From: an uncultured Selenomonas sp.
GTDB taxonomy: Bacteria; Bacillota; Negativicutes; Selenomonadales; Selenomonadaceae
Direction: 5' to 3'
Assembly: GCA_905372355.1 (NCBI GenBank)
Contig: CAJPOT010000026.1
Location: forward strand, 1-15,492
Length of the DNA: 15,492 nt
Under the pieces are notes generated by a model. That model searched no databases, was not told the DNA's origin, and saw only the letters and a list, made by a program, of their open reading frames with translations. This document shows, one piece after another, positions 7,466-14,031 of the stretch; position 1 is the first letter of the stretch; each line of letters starts with the position of its first letter. Position numbers and translations under genes: made by a program.

Positions 7466-7509
7466 AGGGGCTGTTGCATGAGTCAAATTCGACTTATGCA
7501 ACAGCCCCT
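7466..7509 (-). terminator. Strong terminator downstream of the autotransporter
   Basis: A 19-bp stem (7466-7484 with 7491-7509; one G-T pair) around a 6-nt loop. T-rich bases follow on both strands (TTTTC on minus, TTTTCTCTT on plus), so it could act in both directions. It ends autotransporter transcription just before the Rpn promoter and isolates the two units. Confidence 0.85.
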
Positions 7510-7517
7510 CTTTTCTC

Positions 7518-7617
7518 TTACCAAACCTTCCCGAGCATAAACCAGCAGGCGCTTCTTCGCCCTGGCGTCATCGCTCGCGTCCCGGGAGAGGCCGATGCGC
7601 CGCGCCCAGTCGAGGCG
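7518..7617 (-). pseudogene. Frameshifted 3' tail of a tpsB gene
   Basis: The minus strand encodes RLDWARRIGLSRDASDDARA, matching the last TpsB barrel segment RLDWARRIGLANNASDDAKA. It then goes out of frame because of one extra base where the intact gene has CGCCTGTGG. The former stop triplet aligns with 7518-7520. Similarity ends at 7617, just 6 nt before the autotransporter stop codon. It is a fossil about 100 bp long with no coding capacity. Confidence 0.8.
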
Positions 7618-7623
7618 GCCATG

Positions 7624-10600
7624 TTAGAATGCCCAGCTGACGTGCGCCCCGCCGGTAATGCCCTTGCGCTTTCCCTGCCAGCCGGTCAGGTTCACCCCGT
7701 AGCTGACGCTGCTCCCCTTCGGCGTGAAGCGATAGCCGAGCTCAAGCATCCCGCTGCCGCCCTTGAGGCTGGGACTGGGCGTTGCATAGCCCTCATACGT
7801 CGCCGTCGCGTCGCCGTCAAACTCGTATTCCCACGCAAGCCCCGCATAGAACTCGCTGCGCGGCATCAGCTTTTTCGTATAGCGCATGCCGAGACGAACG
7901 CGGCTCGACGTCACGGAGCCGAAATCATACTTCTCGCCTGAGGCCAGGGTGGCACTCGCGCCGTTTTGCCTGGAGTAGAAGTACTTTGCATAGCCTTCGA
8001 GCGCGGCGTCGCCGCTGAGATCAAATTTCCTGCCAAGTCCGATATGTCCCGCCATGTAGTTGTTCGATGCGTCGTAGCTCGTGGAGGTGCCGGAGATATT
8101 GCCGCTGTAATCGCTCTTGATGCGGCCTGCGTGCAGGCTCGCCTCCACATAGCTTTGATCCGCGCCTGTCGCCTTGACCATAAAGCCGCCGCCGATATAG
8201 CTCGACGAACCGTCGCCGTGCGTACCGTCGTCGAGATAGGAATCGTACGAGCCACGCCCATATTCGACGAAGGGGCCGTAGGTCAGCTTGCCCTTGCCGA
8301 TTGCGTCCTGCTTCGCAAAACCGATGTTCAGGCTCCAGCCCTTCGCGTCCACATGGGAGCCTGTCTCTATGCGCTCGCCGGATCCTCCCTGCGCCGCCCA
8401 GATCTCGTAGCTGCCGCTCCTGATCGCCGCATTTGCCGCATTTGACCCGTCTGCCGCCGCAGTCTCGGCAGCATCCATGCCCATGCCCGACAGGAGATCC
8501 GCACCGCCGTTCAGGAAGGCGCTTGCCGCCGATCGCGTCTCGACGAGGGATTTCGTCTGTTCGTTCATCACCGCATTACCCTTGACGATCGCGACGAGCT
8601 CATCCATGCTGCGCTTTTGCAGTGCGAATTGGTACTTCAGGCTCACGCCCTGCATGCCCGACACATCGTTGTCGAGTGCCTCATCCGTTGTCAGAGCGCC
8701 GTTAGCGGCGACCTTCATCAGGCTGACGATATCGCCCTTTTGCAGCGCGCTCTGCTGGCCGGAAATCCCCACGCCGAGATGAATCCCGCGGATGTCCTTG
8801 TGCTGGACACCGAGACGGAGCATCGTCCGGTCGCTGTTTCCCGTCGTCTCTTCCGGCAGATAGAAGTGCAGATTCTGCACATTGGAGAAGTCCTGCACGC
8901 TCGTATTGAAATCATGGACGGCCAGGGTGTTGCCCGTGCCGGCCGCCGCGCTGCCGCCCGTGACGGTGCCGCTCACCTGGGTGCCGCGGAGATGAATCGT
9001 GTTGTCATTCGTCGTGCCGGCGCCGCCGGAGCGTCCGCCAAAGACGTTGCCGCTCACGGTGACGGCTCCTAAGTCAACAATGTTTGCCGAGGCATCTTTT
9101 ACGTTGGCGTATCCCCCGACAATGTCGCCGCTCACGGTGCCGCCAGTGACGGTCACGGTGTTGCCCGTGGCATTGCCGCTGCCTGCGGTGTAGCCGCCGA
9201 TGACGGCATTGGCGACGCTGCCCCCGTCGATGCGGACTTGGTTGTCCTTTGCGTCTCCGTTGCCGCCTGCCACATAGCCGCCGTAGACGCCGCTCACGGT
9301 GCCGTTTTGCAGCGTGACGGTATTGCCCCGGCTGTCTCCCTGATCCGCTCCGGCAAAGGCACTCGGGGCTGCGGTGTGACCGCCGCCGATGACGTCATGC
9401 GTGCCGCCGGTGACGGTGAGCTTGTTGCCCACGGCAGAGTTGCCGAACTTCGATTGTCCCGCGTAGAATTCGCCGCTGGTATTGCCGCCTTGGGTCAAAT
9501 CGGCGTCTTTGAATCGGTAGCCGACAGCTTGCAGACGAGCGGTGGTGCCAAGCTGGACTTTCTTCAGAAGATGCTCCGTTTTTTCCTCGGTCTTGCCGTA
9601 CGTCTCGCCGCCGCCCTCGATGTTGATGGCGTTTCCTTCTATGAGGGTGTATGTGTGCCCGTACTTGTCCAGGAGACTGTCGGCGATGTCGATACCGGCA
9701 AGGCTTTTGAGCTGGGTGGCGCCTGTCACTTTCAGCAAGGGATTCGCATCGTTGACGGAGGCGTTCTTTTCAAAGTGGAGCGTTTCAAAGTTTTGGACGC
9801 TTTTCACGGTGACGTTGGTCTTGACGTTGAGGACGTTGCCCGTGAACTCGGTGCCGCCGTAGAGGTCAGCATTCGCGAGCGCCGCCGCCGGGAGGGCGTG
9901 CGTGCCGTCCCCGAGTGTGACGGTGTTGCCCGTAGCGCTGCCGCTCGTGGACATGCCGCCGCGAATGACGCCGCTCACGGTGCCGCCCGTAATGTTGACC
10001 GTGTTTCCCGTGGCATTGCCGCTCGCGGACATGCCACCATAAACGCCGCCGCTCACGGTACCGCCGCTGATGTTGACGATATTGCCCGTGGCACTGCCGC
10101 TGCCTGCGGTGTAGCCGCCGTAAATCGAGTTGTTCACGGTGCCGTTCTTCATGAGCACGGTATTGTCCCGGCTATTGCCCTCCTCCAGATTCGTGCCGCT
10201 TCCTTCCGTTTTGCCGCCGTAAGCATTTTGATGGGCGCCGTTTTCGATGGTGAGCGTGTTGCCCACGGTGGAGTTGCCAAACCGGGAGCGTCCGCCATAA
10301 ATCTCGGCGTTCGTTGTCGCCGTCTCGGTACTCGTGGCGTCTTTGAACTGCATCCCTTCGTAGAGAATTTGCGTCGCCGTCCCTGAAGCCGTATTCGTAT
10401 CGATGTGATACTCTCGCTTGTCATCGAAATTGCTATGCCTGCCCCCGCTGTAAGCCGTGGCGTTCAGTTGGCCGGCGGTCGCGTTCTTCATGAGGATGCG
10501 CTTGCCCTTGACCCAGCCGTCTACGCCGATGCTGCCCAAATTCACAGTGGTACCGGCAGTGTCCGTCAGCGTTAGGAGGGGAGCTGTCTCTGTCTGCGTT

Positions 10601-12780
10601 ACGCCCCCGGAACGCAGATAAAAGGTCACCTTGTCAAAATTTCCGATGTTCTCTGCGGTGGCATTTGCCTTGACGTTCAGCTTGTTCCCGCTGACATCGG
10701 CCTGGTTGCCGCCGTAGATTTTGCCGATCGTCGTCCCCGGCGCGAGCGCGTGCGTACCGTCGCCAAGGTTCACCGTGTTGTTCTTGGCCTCGCCGGAGCT
10801 GGAAAAGCCGCCCCAGATGTTATGGACTGTACCGCCGTTGATGGTCACGATGTTGCCGGTGGCACTGCCGCTGCCTGCGGTGTAGCCGCCGTAAATCGAG
10901 TTGTTCACGGTGCCGTTCTTCATGAGCACGGTATTGTCCCGGCTATTGCCCTCCTCCAGATTCGTGCCGCTTCCTTCCGTTTTGCCGCCGTAAGCATTTT
11001 GATGGGCGCCGTTTTCGATGGTGAGCGTGTTGCCCACGGTGGAGTTGCCAAACCGGGAGCGTCCGCCATAAATCTCGGCGTTCGTTGTCGCCGTCTCGGT
11101 ACTCGTGGCGTCTTTGAACTGCATCCCTTCGTAGAGAATTTGCGTCGCCGTCCCTGAAGCCGTATTCGTATCGATGTGATACTCTCGCTTGTCATCGAAA
11201 TTGCTATGCCTGCCCCCGCTGTAAGCCGTGGCGTTCAGTTGGCCGGCGGTCGCGTTCTTCATGAGGATGCGCTTGCCCTTGACCCAGCCGTCTACGCCGA
11301 TGCTGCCCAAATTCACAGTGGTACCGGCAGTGTCCGTCAGCGTTAGGAGGGGAGCTGTCTCTGTCTGCGTTACGCCCCCGGAACGCAGATAAAAGGTCAC
11401 CTTGTCAAAATTTCCGATGTTCTCTGCGGTGGCATTTGCCTTGACGTTCAGCTTGTTCCCGCTGACATCGGCCTGGTTGCCGCCGTAGATTTTGCCGATC
11501 GTCGTCCCCGGCGCGAGCGCGTGCGTACCGTCGCCAAGGTTCACCGTGTTGTTCCTGGTCTCACCGGAGGCGGAAAAGCCGCCCCAGATGTCATGGACTG
11601 TACCGCCGTTGATGGTCACGATGTTGCCGGCGGCGCTGCCGAGGTCGACGGAAGCACCGAAAACATCCTGCACCGAGCCGCCGCTGATGGTCACCGTGTT
11701 CCCCTCAGCGCTGCCGTCGGCGCTGCCTGCACCGCGTTCTGTATAGCCGCCATAGACAGCCTGCTGCACGGTGCCGCCTTCGATGATCACATGGTTCCCC
11801 TTGGCGATGCCGCCACGGTAGGTGTAAGCGCCGGAAACCTCCTTCTGCACGATGCCGCTTTTGATGGTCACCGTGTTCCCCTCAGCGCTGCCGCCATTAT
11901 ATATATAGCCTCCATAAATCCACTTCTGCACAGTGCCGCCGTCGATGGTCACTGTATTTTTCTCGGCGCTGCCGCCGCCGCTGCTATAGCCGCCGTAGAC
12001 AGTCAGCACCGTGCCGCCGGTGACGGTCACGTGGTTGTCGGTGGCCGCGCCGCCCGTGGAGGTGCCGCCGTAGATTGCATTCTGCACCGTGCCGCCTTTG
12101 ATGAACACCTTGTTGTCCGTGACGCTGCTCTCGCTGTTTGCATAGCCTCCGAGAATCTCCCCCTGCGCCGTGCCGTCTTCGATGGTCACGATGTTGCCGG
12201 TGACTGTCCCCGTGTTGTCGGAGTCCCGGATGTATCCTCCATAGATATTTCTGTCTATCGACGAAGCAGCACCTTTGATGGTCACGCGGTTGCCGGCGGC
12301 AGAACCATTGACATTGCCCAGGCTCAGGTATCCTCCATACACGCTTCGGTCTACCGTGCCGCCGTCGATCATCACCGTATTGCCACGGGCATCTCCGCCA
12401 AGGTCGGCGCGTCCGCCGTAGGCATCGCCGCCGTTTCCCGCATGGTAGAAAAGCCTGCCTCCGTTTTGGATGATGAGATGATTCCCTGTCACACCGCCGC
12501 CTTGATTGTAGCCGCCGTACCCAATCCCTGCATAGGTCACGCCGTCCACGGTCAGCGTCTTTCCCGTGAGGGCAGCGGCGGCGTTCGTGAAGCCGCCGGC
12601 AACACCGGGGCCATTCCCTTCATCCGGCACGGAGTGAGCCGCGTCCGGCGTCGGGTTCCCCGCGTCTAGGGTATAGGCATCTGCCGCCTCCGTACAGGCG
12701 GCGCCGCCCCAGAGACTCCCTCCGAGGGTCAATGCCACCGCGATTGCTAAATACTGGTTTTTTTGCTGTTTTGTAAACAT
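7624..12780 (-). CDS. Type V (classical) autotransporter with repetitive passenger
   Basis: This 1718-residue outer-membrane autotransporter should display its passenger on the cell surface. Signal peptide: MFTKQQKNQ, then a hydrophobic core and a cut near ACTEAADA. The passenger (about 75-1400) is built from Gly/Thr/Val-rich units of roughly 25-28 residues with the pattern GNTVTI-GGTV-YGGY, typical of right-handed beta-helix adhesins. It contains a 257-residue unit present twice almost perfectly (about 409-665 and 666-922) and a third diverged copy (to about 1220). A linker (about 1380-1450) leads to the beta-barrel (about 1450-1718), starting near EIWAAQGGSG, with many aromatic-glycine strands and a C-terminal Phe (SWAF), the usual BAM recognition end. 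Start: ATG with GGAGG 8 nt upstream. It overlaps a leader ORF at its 5' end and lies downstream of the lytR2-linked promoter. No protease or lipase motif was recognised, so an adhesin role is the best guess. Confidence 0.92.
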   Translation of the reverse strand: MFTKQQKNQYLAIAVALTLGGSLWGGAACTEAADAYTLDAGNPTPDAAHSVPDEGNGPGVAGGFTNAAAALTGKTLTVDGVTYAGIGYGGYNQGGGVTGNHLIIQNGGRLFYHAGNGGDAYGGRADLGGDARGNTVMIDGGTVDRSVYGGYLSLGNVNGSAAGNRVTIKGAASSIDRNIYGGYIRDSDNTGTVTGNIVTIEDGTAQGEILGGYANSESSVTDNKVFIKGGTVQNAIYGGTSTGGAATDNHVTVTGGTVLTVYGGYSSGGGSAEKNTVTIDGGTVQKWIYGGYIYNGGSAEGNTVTIKSGIVQKEVSGAYTYRGGIAKGNHVIIEGGTVQQAVYGGYTERGAGSADGSAEGNTVTISGGSVQDVFGASVDLGSAAGNIVTINGGTVHDIWGGFSASGETRNNTVNLGDGTHALAPGTTIGKIYGGNQADVSGNKLNVKANATAENIGNFDKVTFYLRSGGVTQTETAPLLTLTDTAGTTVNLGSIGVDGWVKGKRILMKNATAGQLNATAYSGGRHSNFDDKREYHIDTNTASGTATQILYEGMQFKDATSTETATTNAEIYGGRSRFGNSTVGNTLTIENGAHQNAYGGKTEGSGTNLEEGNSRDNTVLMKNGTVNNSIYGGYTAGSGSATGNIVTINGGTVHNIWGGFSSSGEAKNNTVNLGDGTHALAPGTTIGKIYGGNQADVSGNKLNVKANATAENIGNFDKVTFYLRSGGVTQTETAPLLTLTDTAGTTVNLGSIGVDGWVKGKRILMKNATAGQLNATAYSGGRHSNFDDKREYHIDTNTASGTATQILYEGMQFKDATSTETATTNAEIYGGRSRFGNSTVGNTLTIENGAHQNAYGGKTEGSGTNLEEGNSRDNTVLMKNGTVNNSIYGGYTAGSGSATGNIVNISGGTVSGGVYGGMSASGNATGNTVNITGGTVSGVIRGGMSTSGSATGNTVTLGDGTHALPAAALANADLYGGTEFTGNVLNVKTNVTVKSVQNFETLHFEKNASVNDANPLLKVTGATQLKSLAGIDIADSLLDKYGHTYTLIEGNAINIEGGGETYGKTEEKTEHLLKKVQLGTTARLQAVGYRFKDADLTQGGNTSGEFYAGQSKFGNSAVGNKLTVTGGTHDVIGGGHTAAPSAFAGADQGDSRGNTVTLQNGTVSGVYGGYVAGGNGDAKDNQVRIDGGSVANAVIGGYTAGSGNATGNTVTVTGGTVSGDIVGGYANVKDASANIVDLGAVTVSGNVFGGRSGGAGTTNDNTIHLRGTQVSGTVTGGSAAAGTGNTLAVHDFNTSVQDFSNVQNLHFYLPEETTGNSDRTMLRLGVQHKDIRGIHLGVGISGQQSALQKGDIVSLMKVAANGALTTDEALDNDVSGMQGVSLKYQFALQKRSMDELVAIVKGNAVMNEQTKSLVETRSAASAFLNGGADLLSGMGMDAAETAAADGSNAANAAIRSGSYEIWAAQGGSGERIETGSHVDAKGWSLNIGFAKQDAIGKGKLTYGPFVEYGRGSYDSYLDDGTHGDGSSSYIGGGFMVKATGADQSYVEASLHAGRIKSDYSGNISGTSTSYDASNNYMAGHIGLGRKFDLSGDAALEGYAKYFYSRQNGASATLASGEKYDFGSVTSSRVRLGMRYTKKLMPRSEFYAGLAWEYEFDGDATATYEGYATPSPSLKGGSGMLELGYRFTPKGSSVSYGVNLTGWQGKRKGITGGAHVSWAF
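10088..11554 (-). repeat. 771-bp tandem duplication in the autotransporter passenger
   Basis: Bases 10088-10783 and 10859-11554 appear identical (696 bp, offset 771). Similarity with a few substitutions continues through the rest of the 771-bp unit. The offset is divisible by three, so the frame is kept (257 residues per unit). The near-identity points to recent duplication or conversion. A third, clearly diverged unit follows on the protein side (about 9140-10080). Confidence 0.93.
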
Positions 12781-12941
12781 CCTGTCCGCCTCCGATGAAT
12801 TTTCTTAGAATCCGACACGCACGCCGAGACAAGATGAAAGCCAATCTCTTCCCCTGCATTCTCTGCGGCAATGGAGGTCATGACGATGCCCGCGTATTTT
12901 ACATAACCTGTGTCTACACCAAACGCAATTTCATAGGCCAT
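12747..12941 (-). pseudogene. Leader ORF: N-terminal fragment resembling a family 8 glycosyltransferase
   Basis: An ORF of about 64 codons starts at ATG 12941 with GGAGG 6 nt upstream (a further ATG sits at 12944). It begins AYEIAFGVDTGYVKYAGIVM, followed by TSI and GFHLVS. This resembles the first strands of GT8 (LgtC/WaaJ-like) glycosyltransferases, in which a nucleotide-binding 'FGVDDNY' segment precedes 'MTSI' and 'FHL'. The likeness stops after about 45 residues (around SDSKK). The rest, including the DxD motif, is absent, and the frame runs on into the autotransporter start, overlapping it by 34 nt. It is probably a remnant of earlier cargo; it may now act as a translated leader coupled to the autotransporter. 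Family assignment is from memory of the motif pattern. Confidence 0.55.
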
Positions 12942-12988
12942 CATTTTCCTCCGCTTTACTGTTACGAAAGGACTATAGATCCTATCAA

Positions 12989-13017
12989 TATTTTCTCACA
13001 TTTGAGAGAAATATCAA
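12989..13017 (-). promoter_or_regulatory. Putative promoter of the autotransporter unit
   Basis: Minus-strand TTGATA (13012-13017), 17-nt spacer, AAAATA (12989-12994). It has the same geometry as the promoter at 5218-5246 and the shared AAATGTGAG in the spacer. The start codon of the leader ORF lies about 50 nt downstream. Confidence 0.5.
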
Positions 13018-13027
13018 CAAAGTATGT

Positions 13028-13056
13028 CATAAACGCCGAAAGTATGGCATGAACGC
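13028..13056 (-). promoter_or_regulatory. Putative LytTR operator: two direct repeats, 20-bp period
   Basis: CATAAACGC (13028-13036) and CATGAACGC (13048-13056) sit inside two near-perfect repeats of about 18 bp with leading AAAGTATG. Minus-strand cores are GCGTTTATG and GCGTTCATG. The distance to the -35 is 10 nt, identical to the site at 5257-5285. Confidence 0.55.
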
Positions 13057-13062
13057 AAAAAG

Positions 13063-13100
13063 AGGGAAATCCATGCTTGCAAATCCGCATGGATTTCCCT
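13063..13100 (+). promoter_or_regulatory. Hairpin in the lytR2 leader
   Basis: A perfect 14-bp stem (13063-13076 with 13087-13100) around a 10-nt loop, directly upstream of the GAGGAGGT ribosome-binding site. The copy before lytR1 has one mismatch. No T-run follows. In the 344-base gap between the autotransporter and lytR2, the leader ORF, promoter, repeats and this hairpin account for nearly everything. Confidence 0.6.
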
Positions 13101-13124
13101 AGAATATGATGAGGAGGTCATACG

Positions 13125-13853
13125 ATGAATATTGCTGTACTGGACGATATGCCGGACGATCTGAACCGGCTCTGCGATCTTCTCGAAAGCGTCTGCGCCG
13201 AGCATACGCCGCGCCCCGTGATTCGCGCGTTCACAGACGACAAGAAGTTCCTCGCGCACATGTCCGCCGCACGCGCCGACATCGTCTTTCTCGACATCTA
13301 TCTGGGGGAGCGCACGGGCATCCAAACGGCACAGATTCTGCGCTCGTTCAATGCGAACTGCGCGATCATCTTCGTGACGACGAGCCGCGAGCACGCGGTG
13401 GAGGCGTTCGATGTGACGGCGGCGCACTACCTCATCAAGCCCGTGACGGAGGAAGGGGTACGCGAGGCATTGGCGCGTACGCCTTTTTTCAAGAAGGAGC
13501 GCCCGACGATCGCGCTCACGATCGAATACACGGAGCAGCGCATACCGATCGAGCACATCCGCTATGTCGATGCCGACGGGCGTCGCTGCTCGTTTCATCT
13601 GACGGACGGCACGACGCTCTCCCCCTATATGACGCTCGCCCGCGCACGGGAGCTGCTCGATGCCATGCCGATGTTCCTTTCCTGTCACCGCAGTCTGCTG
13701 GTCAATATGGACGAGATCCATCAACTGACGCCTGAGGGCATTTTGCTCTCCGACGGCACGCTGCTGTCGATTGCCACGCGCCGCAAAAGCGAGGTCGAGC
13801 GCATCTACCACGCCTATATGCTGAAGAAGATGCGTGCGGGATTTCTGTCATAA
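13125..13853 (+). CDS. LytTR-family response regulator, copy 2
   Basis: This 242-residue receiver-LytTR protein is identical to the lytR1 product except for His at residue 229, inside the last LytTR helix. The phosphoacceptor D57, K105 and all LytTR motifs are the same. Start: ATG with GAGGAGGT 6 nt upstream. It is divergent from the autotransporter unit and convergent with tpsB copy 2. No kinase gene is adjacent. Near-identical DNA-binding domains and matching operator repeats suggest that both regulators act on both promoters. The DNA identity over about 740 bp indicates a recent duplication or gene conversion. Confidence 0.95.
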   Translation: MNIAVLDDMPDDLNRLCDLLESVCAEHTPRPVIRAFTDDKKFLAHMSAARADIVFLDIYLGERTGIQTAQILRSFNANCAIIFVTTSREHAVEAFDVTAAHYLIKPVTEEGVREALARTPFFKKERPTIALTIEYTEQRIPIEHIRYVDADGRRCSFHLTDGTTLSPYMTLARARELLDAMPMFLSCHRSLLVNMDEIHQLTPEGILLSDGTLLSIATRRKSEVERIYHAYMLKKMRAGFLS

Positions 13854-13909
13854 GAGAAGATTCATGCAGCTATCACCGATGATCGAACTATCGTTTCCTC
13901 GCAGAAAAA

Positions 13910-13942
13910 CAGCCCCCTTCTCTTGCAAAGAGAAGGGGGCTG
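13910..13942 (-). terminator. Terminator between lytR2 and tpsB copy 2
   Basis: A perfect 15-bp G/C-rich stem (13910-13924 with 13928-13942) with a 3-nt loop. On the minus strand it is followed by TTTTTCTG, so it should end tpsB transcription. It may also stop lytR2 read-through. The corresponding place after lytR1 (6082-6160) lacks it. Confidence 0.8.
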
Positions 13943-14031
13943 CTGTCTGTCGGCTGCCATTTCGCTTGTTTTTGCAGCCGAATTGTGTGCGGTCTGTTGC
14001 TTTTTGTGTATCACGCTCTTTTGCTTTTCTC

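Noticed and set aside
6165..7617. A classical insertion sequence containing the Rpn gene
   Set aside because: No terminal inverted repeats or target-site duplication were found; the flanking similarity is tpsB tail sequence.
9000..12500. Regularly spaced short repeats that could suggest a CRISPR array
   Set aside because: They are codon-phased, degenerate Gly/Thr/Val repeats inside one long reading frame, with no constant repeat and spacer lengths.
9238..12669. Several plus-strand open frames of up to 382 codons opposite the autotransporter
   Set aside because: They mirror the repeats of the autotransporter gene, lack convincing ribosome-binding sites and have low-complexity products.
12700..12780. 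A lipobox in the autotransporter signal peptide (a Cys follows GGAA)
   Set aside because: The residues before the Cys do not fit the L-[AS]-[GA]-C pattern, and an ordinary signal-peptidase I site lies just downstream.
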